64,000 bases of DNA from an uncultured Bacteroides sp. Its GTDB lineage: Bacteria; Bacteroidota; Bacteroidia; Bacteroidales; Bacteroidaceae. The notes under the pieces are model-generated. The model ran no database searches. It was not told the DNA's origin and saw nothing but the letters and a program-made list of their open reading frames with translations. Where the stretch lies: contig CAUDXH010000005.1 in NCBI GenBank assembly GCA_958453305.1, positions 1 through 64,000 of the forward strand, in the 5' to 3' direction. Numbering within the stretch: position 1 is the stretch's first letter; each line of letters opens with the position of its first letter. Below are positions 36,060 to 45,174 of this stretch, one piece after another. The position numbers were made by a program, and so were the translations under genes.

Positions 36060-37169
36060 ATGGCAGAAAACAATACACTTTTAGAGAAACTGGAAGGACT
36101 CGTTTCACGCTATGAGGAAGTATCCACTCTCATTACCGACCCCAACGTCATTGCTGACCAGAAGCGATATGTCAAGCTCACCAAAGAATACAAAGAATTG
36201 GGCGACTTAATGGAAGCACGCAAAGAGTATCTCCAATACTTGAACGGCTTGGAAGAGGCTAAACTCATGATGGGCGAAAGCGACCCGGAAATGAAAGAAA
36301 TGGCACGCGAGGAAGCTGCCTTGTGCGAAGCACGTATTCCTGAAATGGAAGAAAAAATCAAACTTTTGCTTGTCCCGGCCGACCCACAGGACGACCGCAA
36401 TGCCATCTTGGAAATCCGAGGAGGAACCGGAGGTGACGAAGCAGCGATCTTTGCAGGCGACCTCTTCCGCATGTATACCAAATATTGTGAATCAAAAGGA
36501 TGGCGTCTGGAGGTATCGAGTGCCAACGAAGGAGCTGCCGGAGGATTCAAGGAAATTATCTGTTCCGTAACAGGCGATAAAGTATACGGTACTTTAAAAT
36601 ACGAATCTGGAGTACACCGTGTACAGCGCGTTCCTGCTACCGAAACCCAAGGACGCGTACATACCTCAGCTGCATCTGTAGCAGTACTTCCCGAAGCAGA
36701 ACCGTTTGATGTAGAAATCAATGAGGGAGAAATCAAATGGGATACGTTCCGAAGCGGGGGTGCCGGAGGGCAGAATGTAAACAAAGTGGAATCGGGGGTA
36801 CGCCTACGTTATAACTGGAAAAACCCCAATACGGGAGTGGTAGAAGAAATCCTGATAGAATGTACCGAAACACGTGACCAGCCGAAAAACAAAGAACGAG
36901 CCCTGTCACGTTTACGCACATTTATCTATGACAAAGAACATCAGAAATACATTGACGACATTGCCTCCAAGCGTAAAACCATGGTCAGTACCGGTGACCG
37001 TTCGGCTAAAATCCGTACATACAACTATCCGCAGGGACGTATAACCGACCACCGTATCAACTACACCATTTATAATCTGGCTGCCTTCATGGATGGAGAT
37101 ATCCAAGACTGTATTGACCATCTGATTGTTGCAGAAAACGCAGAACGCTTGAAAGAGAGCGAACTATAA
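36060..37169 (+). CDS. prfA: Peptide chain release factor 1
   Basis: The 369-residue length is normal for RF1. The GGQ motif lies at 236-238 (SGGAGGQNVNK), which triggers peptide release; the stop-codon-reading PAT tripeptide is in QRVPATETQGRVHTS, which marks RF1 (UAA/UAG). It is followed by DUF4153 and pyrF in the same direction with short gaps. Confidence 0.97.
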   Translation: MAENNTLLEKLEGLVSRYEEVSTLITDPNVIADQKRYVKLTKEYKELGDLMEARKEYLQYLNGLEEAKLMMGESDPEMKEMAREEAALCEARIPEMEEKIKLLLVPADPQDDRNAILEIRGGTGGDEAAIFAGDLFRMYTKYCESKGWRLEVSSANEGAAGGFKEIICSVTGDKVYGTLKYESGVHRVQRVPATETQGRVHTSAASVAVLPEAEPFDVEINEGEIKWDTFRSGGAGGQNVNKVESGVRLRYNWKNPNTGVVEEILIECTETRDQPKNKERALSRLRTFIYDKEHQKYIDDIASKRKTMVSTGDRSAKIRTYNYPQGRITDHRINYTIYNLAAFMDGDIQDCIDHLIVAENAERLKESEL

Positions 37170-37202
37170 CCCTGTAATTTGAGTACAAAACCCCATAATG
37201 CC

Positions 37203-38927
37203 ATGAGCTTGTCCTCTTTTTCCATACAGCAGACATTGAGCTTTCTTCTAAACACAAGCGCACGATGTCTCAAACGCTTTCCCGTTACTATCGGGTTTGT
37301 ATGGGTGCTTTCTGCCTATCTGTTTATAAGAGTTTACAATCCGTCCCTAATCAAAGAATGGGAATGGAGTGTAACCTGCTCTTATTATCTGCTGACAGGC
37401 TCATTGCTCTCACTTACATTACACTTATGGGGGGAAGAGCAGAAAAGCAAATTAATCGTATGGGGTGCTTTCATCATGGGGTTATCCCTTTTGCTTGCCG
37501 ACAGTATTTATCTGCATGATCAAGCTTTGACACAAGAGTTAGTCTTATCGCGTGGAGCATTGATTTTCTCCATGCTGCTATCGGCTTTCATCCTTCCTTT
37601 TATAAAAGAAAAAGAAGACGTGGCAGCCTGGAATTTTTCAGCATCTGCCATCCAAGCTTTTTCATTGGCTGCCTGTACGGGAGTCATTATGACCGGAGGA
37701 ATCATCCTGCTGCTGATTTCACTTGATAAACTCTTCAATATCGAAATCAGTACCAACTGTTTCATCTACGTAAGCATTTTATGCAACGTTATCCTGTCCC
37801 CCATGCTCTTTCTCGGCCTGCTGCCGGAAGGTGAGAAAAAACATGACAGCCGGTTTTACCATTCACATTCTGCTGACAACATCTTACGCTGGCTGTTTCT
37901 GCCCTTACTGATGAGCTATATGGCAGTGCTTTACATCTATGAAGCACGTATCATTACGCAGTGGAAATTACCAGACGGATGGGTTTCATGGCTGGTTACA
38001 GCCCTTTCGGTAGGATGTATCTTGCTGTTGACCCAGCTTTATCCCATAAGAATGCGAAAAAACAGACGCATTGATGAACTGCTTTTCCGATGGATTCCCG
38101 TATTGGTTTTACCTCTATTAATACTGATGACCGTGGGCATAATCCGGCGGTTTAACGACTACGGACTGACCGTTAACCGGCTCTATCTGCTCACATTCAA
38201 TCTCTGGCTTTACGGAGTTTTCATCGGACTGTGTATAAACCGCGGACGGCGCATGATAGGAATTCCTATTTCGTTTGCTGCTGTTTTTATGCTGACTTCT
38301 GTTTCTCCGATAAACTATACCAGCATTACCTGCAAAGTATTGCTCAACGAAATAGCAGATGAATTGAAGCAAAATGGGGCATCCCAGCTTCCGCTCACCC
38401 AAAAACAATATGAGGCATGGCTAAGCAATCAGTCCCAAGAGAGACAAATGCGTGTAAACGAAAAGCTGAGCTATCTCAGCTCTTTTTCAGAACAAAAATA
38501 CACCGCAGTAGTAGAAGCCGGTACTCCTTTTTATACATATGCCAATAAATACAATCCAAATGTGGCAGACATGGAGGTAACAGCAGAATCTGCTCTTTCA
38601 GCTACACTCTGCACGGAAACCATTCCTGTACCACAGGGATACCGCAACTTCCGGTTTATCGAGGAACTGCCTATACCGGTAAACGGCAAGCTGACTCCCG
38701 GCAGAAAACTGGCTATCCCTATTCCCGAAACGAAGGATACATGCCGTATAGAAACAGATCTCCTGCTGGACGTTGAGAGAGAGGATAAATCTAAAGAACC
38801 TATTACCCTACTCTCTGACTCTAAAAATCATGTTTTTATCCTTACATATTACAGACAAGAATTTAAGCGGTCAGCCTTTTTTATAAGCGGCTACCTGTTT
38901 TTTAACAAAAACATTCAAAAACAATAA
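37203..38927 (+). CDS. DUF4153 integral membrane protein
   Basis: The protein has 574 residues from the ATG at 37203; the frame extends to a TTG at 37179 that is less likely. About 10-11 membrane segments cover residues 20-395, followed by a soluble C-terminal part of about 180 residues. The pattern fits DUF4153 (LLISLDKLFNIEI, LYIYEARIITQWKLPDGWVSWLV, GLTVNRLYLL). Function unknown. It starts 33 bases after prfA and ends 12 bases before pyrF, so all three are likely cotranscribed. Confidence 0.82.
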   Translation: MSLSSFSIQQTLSFLLNTSARCLKRFPVTIGFVWVLSAYLFIRVYNPSLIKEWEWSVTCSYYLLTGSLLSLTLHLWGEEQKSKLIVWGAFIMGLSLLLADSIYLHDQALTQELVLSRGALIFSMLLSAFILPFIKEKEDVAAWNFSASAIQAFSLAACTGVIMTGGIILLLISLDKLFNIEISTNCFIYVSILCNVILSPMLFLGLLPEGEKKHDSRFYHSHSADNILRWLFLPLLMSYMAVLYIYEARIITQWKLPDGWVSWLVTALSVGCILLLTQLYPIRMRKNRRIDELLFRWIPVLVLPLLILMTVGIIRRFNDYGLTVNRLYLLTFNLWLYGVFIGLCINRGRRMIGIPISFAAVFMLTSVSPINYTSITCKVLLNEIADELKQNGASQLPLTQKQYEAWLSNQSQERQMRVNEKLSYLSSFSEQKYTAVVEAGTPFYTYANKYNPNVADMEVTAESALSATLCTETIPVPQGYRNFRFIEELPIPVNGKLTPGRKLAIPIPETKDTCRIETDLLLDVEREDKSKEPITLLSDSKNHVFILTYYRQEFKRSAFFISGYLFFNKNIQKQ

Positions 38928-38939
38928 CATTATAACATC

Positions 38940-39764
38940 ATGAACAAACAAGAATTATTTGAAAACATCAAACGCAAGAAATCATTTCTTTGCGTAGGAC
39001 TGGACACAGACATCAAAAAGATTCCGGAACACTTATTGAAAGAAGAAGACCCTATCTTTGCTTTCAACAAAGCAATTATTGACGCCACTGCTCCTTATTG
39101 CATCGCTTACAAGCCCAACTTGGCTTTTTATGAAAGCATGGGTGTAAAAGGATGGATTGCATTTGAAAAAACAGTGGAATACATCAAGAGCAATTATCCA
39201 AACCAGTTCATCATTGCCGATGCAAAACGCGGAGACATCGGAAACACATCGGCCATGTATGCCCGCACGTTCTTTGAGGAACTGAACATTGACTCAGTAA
39301 CCGTAGCTCCTTACATGGGTGAAGACAGCGTAACTCCCTTCCTTACTTACGAAGGAAAATGGGTTATCTTGCTGGCATTGACTTCAAACAAAGGTTCTCA
39401 CGATTTCCAGCTTACCACCGACCCTGAAGGCGAACGCCTGTTTGAAAAAGTATTGCGCAAATCACAGGAATGGGCGAATGATGAAAACATGATGTACGTA
39501 GTAGGCGCAACTCAAGGACGCATGTTTGAAGACATACGTAAGATTATCCCCAACCACTTCTTGCTCGTGCCCGGAATCGGTGCACAAGGCGGCTCATTGG
39601 AAGAAGTATGCAAATATGGTATGACCAAAGAATGCGGACTGATTGTAAACTCAAGCCGCGCCATTATCTATGCCGACAAAACAGAAAACTTCGCAACCGT
39701 GGCTGGTCAAAAAGCACAAAAAGTGCAAAAACAAATGGAAGAACAGCTGAAGACTATTTTGTAA
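38940..39764 (+). CDS. pyrF: Orotidine 5'-phosphate decarboxylase
   Basis: The 274-residue protein is of the longer PyrF subfamily. Catalytic region: IIADAKRGDIGNTSAMYA; also FLCVGLDTDIKKIP at the start and VPGIGAQGGSLEEV near the phosphate site. It makes UMP, the last step of pyrimidine synthesis. It ends the prfA unit at a strong terminator. Confidence 0.96.
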   Translation: MNKQELFENIKRKKSFLCVGLDTDIKKIPEHLLKEEDPIFAFNKAIIDATAPYCIAYKPNLAFYESMGVKGWIAFEKTVEYIKSNYPNQFIIADAKRGDIGNTSAMYARTFFEELNIDSVTVAPYMGEDSVTPFLTYEGKWVILLALTSNKGSHDFQLTTDPEGERLFEKVLRKSQEWANDENMMYVVGATQGRMFEDIRKIIPNHFLLVPGIGAQGGSLEEVCKYGMTKECGLIVNSSRAIIYADKTENFATVAGQKAQKVQKQMEEQLKTIL

Positions 39765-39786
39765 TCTTCTTCCCTCTCCAGTTCGG

Positions 39787-39882
39787 AAGGAATATCCGTT
39801 GCAAAAGAAAGATGACACCATATTCCCTGTTTCAGGGCATATCAACTTATACTTTTGCAATGAATATTCCTTCTTTTTTTTT
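39787..39882 (+). terminator. Long-stem terminator after pyrF
   Basis: The arms 39787-39807 and 39852-39872 pair over 21 bases with two mismatches. A small inner hairpin CCCTG...CAGGG lies in the loop, and TTCTTTTTTTTT follows. Confidence 0.85.
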
Positions 39883-40050
39883 CAGCAAACAAACCACTTT
39901 CAACGGGTTTTAGAGCACAAAAAGAGAAATAATTGGCTTTTTTTACGGATTTCTAAAAAAAAAACACGTAATTTGCATAATTAAAAAGTGTATCTACACG
40001 ATACAACTCAACTAATCATAAAAGGAAAACCTAAGGAATAAAGAAGTATT

Positions 40051-41091
40051 ATGGAGTTCTCAGCTAAACAAATTGCGGAATACATCCACGGAGTTATCAT
40101 AGGAGATGAAAATGCAACCGTACATACCTTTGCCAAAATTGAAGAAGGTATACCGGGAGCGCTGTCATTCTTATCAAACCCGAAATACACCCATTACATT
40201 TACGAAACTCAATCATCTATCATCTTGGTCAATAAAGACTTTGAGCCGGAACAGAAGATTAATGCCACACTCATCAAGGTGGACAATGCATATGAAAGCC
40301 TGGCCAAACTCATGACCTTATATGAAATGAGCCAACCCAAAAAGAAAGGCATAGACCCGCTGGCATCCATTGCAACCGGTGCAAAAATAGGAAAAGATGT
40401 ATACATCGGACCGTTTGCCTGTATTGAGGAGGGAGCTGAAATTGGAGACAATACGTATATCCACCCTCACGCCACCGTAGGATGTAATGCCAAAATAGGA
40501 GCCAATACCATTCTTTATCCTCATGTAACCGTTTATCATGACTGCCGAATCGGAAACAACTGTATTCTCCATGCCGGAGCAGTTATCGGTGCCGACGGAT
40601 TCGGGTTTGCCCCATCGCCGGAAGGCTATGAAAAGATTCCCCAAATAGGTATCGCTATCCTTGAAGACAATGTGGAAATAGGAGCCAATACATGTATTGA
40701 CCGTGCCACCATGGGAGCTACCGTTATCCATAAAGGAGTAAAACTTGATAATTTAATCCAGCTGGCTCACAATGTAGAAGTAGGCAGCCACACGGTCATG
40801 GCTTCACAGGTAGGAGTGGCCGGCTCAGCTAAAATAGGCGAATGGTGTATGTTCGGCGGACAAGTAGGAGTGGCCGGACACATCAAAGTGGGTGACCATG
40901 TAACGGTCGGTGCTCAATCAGGTATACCCGGAAACACCAAATCAGGCAGCACCCTGATGGGATATCCAGCCATTGACCCCAAACAGTTCGCACGCTCTTC
41001 AGCTGTTTACAAGAAACTTCCGGAAATGTACACTGAATTAGGGCGTCTGCAAAGAGAAATCGAAGAATTAAAAAAACAACTTAACAAATAA
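40051..41091 (+). CDS. lpxD: UDP-3-O-acylglucosamine N-acyltransferase
   Basis: The 346-residue length is normal. An N-terminal uridine-binding domain (1-100) is followed by left-handed beta-helix hexapeptide repeats (IGKDVYIGPFACIEEGAEIGDNTYIHPH and onward), with the catalytic His in LIQLAHNVEVGSHT. A C-terminal helix ends the protein. It adds the second 3-hydroxyacyl chain to lipid A precursor. First gene of the lpxD-lpxC/fabZ-lpxA block; a TAATTTG at 39969 is an imperfect -7 box. Confidence 0.97.
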   Translation: MEFSAKQIAEYIHGVIIGDENATVHTFAKIEEGIPGALSFLSNPKYTHYIYETQSSIILVNKDFEPEQKINATLIKVDNAYESLAKLMTLYEMSQPKKKGIDPLASIATGAKIGKDVYIGPFACIEEGAEIGDNTYIHPHATVGCNAKIGANTILYPHVTVYHDCRIGNNCILHAGAVIGADGFGFAPSPEGYEKIPQIGIAILEDNVEIGANTCIDRATMGATVIHKGVKLDNLIQLAHNVEVGSHTVMASQVGVAGSAKIGEWCMFGGQVGVAGHIKVGDHVTVGAQSGIPGNTKSGSTLMGYPAIDPKQFARSSAVYKKLPEMYTELGRLQREIEELKKQLNK

Positions 41092-41096
41092 AACCC

Positions 41097-42482
41097 ATGT
41101 TGAAACAACAAACCTTAAAAGGCAGTTTTTCACTGAATGGCAAAGGGCTTCACACCGGAGTCAAACTTACTGTTACATTCAATCCTGCCCCAGAGCATCA
41201 CGGGTATAAAATTCAACGCATCGACTTAGATGACCAACCAATACTAGATGCAGTAGCTGAAAATGTAATTGATACCACCCGAGGTACCGTATTGGCAAAA
41301 AACGGGGTAAAGGTAAGCACCGTAGAACATGCCTTGGCTGCTCTTTATGCTGCAGGCATTGACAACTGCCTGATTCAAGTAGACGGTCCAGAGTTTCCTA
41401 TCTTGGACGGCAGTGCCAAAGCATATGTGGAATGCATCAAACGTGTAGGCATCGAAGAGCAAGCTGCTCCTAAAGACTATTACATCATCAAATCAAAAAT
41501 TGAATTCCGTGACGAAGAAACCGGCTCTTCAATTATTGTACTTCCTGATGATAAATTCAGCGTTAATGCCTTGATTTCCTATGACTCTAAGATATTGAGC
41601 AATCAATATGCCTCACTGGAAAACATGGCCGATTTTCCTTCAGAAATCGCTTCTGCACGTACCTTTGTTTTCGTCCGTGAAATAGAGCCGCTGCTCAATG
41701 CCGGACTAATCAAAGGAGGCGATCTAGATAATGCTATCGTAATTTACGAAAAGCAAATGACGCAAGAAAACTTTGACAAGCTGGCTGACATCATGGGAGT
41801 TCCCCATATGGACGCAAACCAGCTGGGGTATATCAATCATATTCCTCTGGTATGGCCTAACGAACCTGCCCGTCATAAGCTTCTTGACATTATCGGCGAC
41901 CTTGCCTTAACCGGAAAACCCATTAAAGGACGTATCATCGCTACCCGGCCGGGACATACCATCAACAATAAATTTGCCCGCCAGTTACGCAAGGAGATCA
42001 GACAGCATGAAATTCAAGCTCCGATTTACAACTGTAATGAGGAACCGCTGATGGATGTAAACCGCATCCGTGAACTGTTGCCTCACCGCTATCCGTTCCA
42101 ACTGGTAGACAAGGTTATTGCCATTGGAGCAAACTATATTGTCGGAGTAAAAAACGTAACATCAAATGAGCCTTTCTTCCAGGGTCACTTCCCCCAAGAA
42201 CCGGTAATGCCCGGTGTGCTTCAGGTGGAAGCCATGGCGCAAGTGGGAGGACTGCTGGTGCTCAACTCAGTAGATGAACCGGAAAAATACTCTACATACT
42301 TCCTGAAAATCGACAATGTGAAATTCCGTCAAAAAGTAGTTCCGGGAGACACGTTGCTTTTCCGTGTTGAACTGATGGCACCCATACGTCGTGGCATTTC
42401 AACCATGAAAGGATATATCTTCGTAGGCGAAAGAATTGTTTGCGAAGCTGAATTTATGGCACAAATCGTAAAAAACAAATAA
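41097..42482 (+). CDS. lpxC/fabZ: Fused UDP-3-O-acyl-N-acetylglucosamine deacetylase and 3-hydroxyacyl-ACP dehydratase
   Basis: The protein has 461 residues with two enzymes in one chain. LpxC (about 1-305): zinc ligands in STVEHALAALYA and HKLLDIIGD, and catalytic His in RPGHTINN. FabZ (about 315-461): LLPHRYPFQLVDKV with the catalytic His and GHFPQEPVMPGVLQVEAMAQ with the Glu. LpxC commits to lipid A synthesis; FabZ feeds fatty acid elongation from the same 3-hydroxyacyl-ACP pool. The fusion is known across Bacteroidetes. It lies 5 bases after lpxD and 2 before lpxA. Confidence 0.98.
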   Translation: MLKQQTLKGSFSLNGKGLHTGVKLTVTFNPAPEHHGYKIQRIDLDDQPILDAVAENVIDTTRGTVLAKNGVKVSTVEHALAALYAAGIDNCLIQVDGPEFPILDGSAKAYVECIKRVGIEEQAAPKDYYIIKSKIEFRDEETGSSIIVLPDDKFSVNALISYDSKILSNQYASLENMADFPSEIASARTFVFVREIEPLLNAGLIKGGDLDNAIVIYEKQMTQENFDKLADIMGVPHMDANQLGYINHIPLVWPNEPARHKLLDIIGDLALTGKPIKGRIIATRPGHTINNKFARQLRKEIRQHEIQAPIYNCNEEPLMDVNRIRELLPHRYPFQLVDKVIAIGANYIVGVKNVTSNEPFFQGHFPQEPVMPGVLQVEAMAQVGGLLVLNSVDEPEKYSTYFLKIDNVKFRQKVVPGDTLLFRVELMAPIRRGISTMKGYIFVGERIVCEAEFMAQIVKNK

Positions 42483-42484
42483 AT

Positions 42485-43252
42485 ATGATAAGCCCATTAG
42501 CATACATACACCCTGAAGCTAAAATCGGAGAAAATGTAGAAATTGGTCCGTTTGTCTTTATTGACAAGAATGTAGTAATCGGCGACAATAACCTCATTAT
42601 GCCGAACGTAAACATCTTAGAAGGGGCACGTATCGGTAATGGAAACCGTTTTTTTCCGGGAGCTGTTATCAGTGCGATTCCTCAAGACCTTAAATTCCGC
42701 GGAGAAGAAACAACCGCAGAAATAGGCAACAACAATACCATTCGTGAAAACGTGACCATCAACCGAGGTACGGCTGCTAAAGGAAAAACCGTAGTAGGAA
42801 GCAACAACCTGCTGATGGAAGGTGTACACGTAGCCCATGATACCATTGTGGGAAGTAACTGTATCATCGGTAACTCCACAAAAATGGCAGGTGAAGTCAT
42901 TGTTGATGACAATGCCATAGTCAGTGCCAATGTCCTGATGCACCAGTTCTGCCGGGTAGGAGGTTATGTCATGATTCAAGGTGGATGCCGTTTCAGCAAA
43001 GATATTCCGCCGTTTATCATCGCCGGACGCGACCCTATAGCTTACTGCGGAATCAATATCGTAGGCTTGCGCCGCCGTGGATTTTCAAACGAACTCATTG
43101 AAAACATACATAATGCTTACCGAATCATCTATAACAGCGGAAAGACTGTAACTGAAGCACTTGAGCAGGTACGCACGGATATACCGATGAGCAAGGAAAT
43201 AGAATATATCATTTCGTTTGTTGAAAATTCACAACGAGGTATTATCCGATAA
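42485..43252 (+). CDS. lpxA: UDP-N-acetylglucosamine acyltransferase
   Basis: The 255-residue protein is a beta-helix of hexapeptide repeats from the N-terminus (IHPEAKIGENVEIGPFVFID), with the catalytic His in LMEGVHVAHDTIVG and the C-terminal helical part GLRRRGFSNELIENIHNAYRIIY. It does the first acylation of lipid A synthesis. Third gene of the lipid A block. Confidence 0.98.
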   Translation: MISPLAYIHPEAKIGENVEIGPFVFIDKNVVIGDNNLIMPNVNILEGARIGNGNRFFPGAVISAIPQDLKFRGEETTAEIGNNNTIRENVTINRGTAAKGKTVVGSNNLLMEGVHVAHDTIVGSNCIIGNSTKMAGEVIVDDNAIVSANVLMHQFCRVGGYVMIQGGCRFSKDIPPFIIAGRDPIAYCGINIVGLRRRGFSNELIENIHNAYRIIYNSGKTVTEALEQVRTDIPMSKEIEYIISFVENSQRGIIR

Positions 43253-43309
43253 AAAAAGATTTCGTATCTTTACCATATCAACAAAACTTTTAAATTAAAG
43301 TATACACCT

Positions 43310-43864
43310 ATGGTATATAAATTTAGAATCATATCTGATGAAGTCGATGACTTCCTGAGAGAAATCAAAATTGATTCAGAAGCTTCTTTTTATGAATTAC
43401 ATGAAGCTATCCTAAAATCGGCCGGATATAAGGACGACCAAATGACCTCTTTCTTCATTTGTGATGATGACTGGGAAAAAGAAACTGAAATCACGCTGGA
43501 AGACATGGGAGGCGGAAGCTCGGAAGAAGATACCTATGTAATGAAAGAAACTCCGCTGAGCGAACTCTTAGAGGATGAAAAGCAGAAACTGCTGTATGTA
43601 TTCGACCCCCTTGCTGAACGTGTGTTCTTCATTGAACTCTCTGAAATCATTACCGGAACAGATTTAGACAAAGCTGTCTGTTCACGAAAAGAAGGTGAAG
43701 CACCCAAACAGCTGATTGACTTTGATGAGCAAATGAGCACCAATTCTTCACTCGATTTGGATGAGAACTTCTATGGAGACCAAGATTTCGATATGGAAGA
43801 CTTCGACCCGGAAGGCTTTGATATGGGAAGTGGAGGCAATCCATACGATGAAGATAAATATTAA
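43310..43864 (+). CDS. Acidic PRiA4-ORF3-like domain protein
   Basis: The protein has 184 residues. The N-terminal 110 residues resemble the plasmid pRiA4b ORF-3 fold (VYKFRIISDEVDDFLREIKIDSEASFYELHEAILKSAGY, SFFICDDDWEKETEITL, LLYVFDPLAERVFFIEL). The C-terminal 50 residues are strongly acidic (DENFYGDQDFDMEDFDPEG) and likely disordered. Function unknown. It lies 57 bases after lpxA and may be cotranscribed, or use a weak TATCTTTA at about 43265. It ends at a strong terminator. Confidence 0.8.
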   Translation: MVYKFRIISDEVDDFLREIKIDSEASFYELHEAILKSAGYKDDQMTSFFICDDDWEKETEITLEDMGGGSSEEDTYVMKETPLSELLEDEKQKLLYVFDPLAERVFFIELSEIITGTDLDKAVCSRKEGEAPKQLIDFDEQMSTNSSLDLDENFYGDQDFDMEDFDPEGFDMGSGGNPYDEDKY

Positions 43865-43875
43865 CCAAACAGAGA

Positions 43876-43948
43876 AGATAAAAAATTAAAACCAAGTAAC
43901 AAGGTGCAAGAGCCTGATTAGTTGGTTTTAATTTTTTATCTTTTTTTT
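43876..43948 (+). terminator. Long perfect hairpin terminator before miaA
   Basis: The arms 43876-43895 and 43922-43941 are perfectly complementary over 20 bases, AT-rich, with a 26-base loop and a following run of T. It cuts off the longer miaA open frame and so supports the ATG at 43961. Confidence 0.85.
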
Positions 43949-43960
43949 AATACTACTCCC

Positions 43961-44866
43961 ATGCCCACACTTATCGTACTTATAGGCCCGACAGGTGTCG
44001 GAAAAACAGAACTCAGCCTGAAAATAGCCGAACACTGCCAAACAGAAATCATTTCTTCCGATTCGCGGCAACTTTATGCCGACCTGAAAATAGGCACGGC
44101 TGCTCCAACTCCCGAACAACTCAAACGGGTGCCCCATCATTTCGTAGGAACACTTCAGTTAACCGATTATTACAGTGCTGCCCGATATGAAGAAGAAGTA
44201 ATTGAAAAGCTGAAGGAGCTCTTTCAAACTCATTCATCGGTGGTTATGACCGGAGGTTCAATGATGTATATCGACGCGGTATGTAAAGGTATTGATGATA
44301 TACCTACCGTAGATTCCGAGACACGTGAACTCATGCTGAAACGCTATGAAAGTGAAGGATTGGAGGCACTTTGTGCTGAATTAAAGCTGCTCGATCCGGA
44401 ATATTATGCTCAGGTAGACATCAAAAATCCCAAACGCGTAATCCATGCACTTGAAATATGCTACATGACCGGAAAAACATATACGTCCTTCCGAACCAGA
44501 AGTCAGAAAAAACGCCCCTTCAATATCTTGAAAATAGGATTGCGACGGGAACGTGAAGAGCTGTATGAGCGAATCAACCGGCGGGTAGACTTGATGATGG
44601 AAGAAGGGTTGCTGGAAGAAGCTGAAAGGGTTTATCCTTACCGCTCATTAAACTCGCTCAATACGGTAGGCTATAAAGAGCTGTTTAAGTTTATTGACGG
44701 AGAATGGGAGCTGCCTTTTGCTATTGAAAAAATAAAGCAAAACTCACGCATTTACTCGCGCAAACAGATGACATGGTTTAAACGGGATGCCGATATTGCC
44801 TGGTTTCACCCAGACCAAGAAACTGAAATTATGGATTATATCAGCCTACATATGAAGCCAAACTAA
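43961..44866 (+). CDS. miaA: tRNA dimethylallyltransferase
   Basis: The protein has 301 residues from the ATG at 43961 (MPTLIVLIGPTGVGKTELS, with the P-loop). The frame is open upstream to 43922, but that start lies in the terminator arm. Other motifs: IISSDSRQLYADLKIGTAAP, TGGSMMYIDAV, LNTVGYKELF. MiaA adds a dimethylallyl group to A37 of tRNAs reading UNN codons. Confidence 0.96.
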   Translation: MPTLIVLIGPTGVGKTELSLKIAEHCQTEIISSDSRQLYADLKIGTAAPTPEQLKRVPHHFVGTLQLTDYYSAARYEEEVIEKLKELFQTHSSVVMTGGSMMYIDAVCKGIDDIPTVDSETRELMLKRYESEGLEALCAELKLLDPEYYAQVDIKNPKRVIHALEICYMTGKTYTSFRTRSQKKRPFNILKIGLRREREELYERINRRVDLMMEEGLLEEAERVYPYRSLNSLNTVGYKELFKFIDGEWELPFAIEKIKQNSRIYSRKQMTWFKRDADIAWFHPDQETEIMDYISLHMKPN

Positions 44867-45174
44867 ACCCTACCTGCTTTTTCACCTCCCGATTCAATAC
44901 CTATCAGACGAAGTGAAAAGGCGGATAAATCCAATATAAAAGAGTCATTTCGCCTCTGTGAAAACAAAAAGGCGATATGACTCTTTCTTTTATTCCTGAA
45001 AAACAGGCCGATTAAAATAATTAGTCCAACAACTTCCATCCATACACGCTTGATTCTATAAAACGCCTTGGCGGCTCATGTAAAATGCTTCCGCATCTCA
45101 ATTCAAATGCCTTGACATGCCAACCTGAATGCCTAAGAGAAGCGAGAGGTAAAGCTGTCTGTTTCTCTGCACTC
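44867..45174. other. Intergenic region between miaA and the glycosyltransferase gene
   Basis: Apart from the terminator there is no convincing gene. Open frames on both strands here lack family features. The stretch holds short motifs (CGCCTTGGCG at 45064, AATGCCTTGACA near 45111) that recur near 26229 and 26290. Confidence 0.45.
44938..44990. terminator. Terminator after miaA
   Basis: The arms 44938-44954 and 44970-44986 form a 17-bp stem with few mismatches, followed by CTTTTATT. It may also serve the convergent glycosyltransferase gene. Confidence 0.75.

Noticed and set aside
36110..36784. 224-codon minus-strand frame inside prfA
   Set aside because: Ser/Pro-rich antisense shadow of a well-supported gene.
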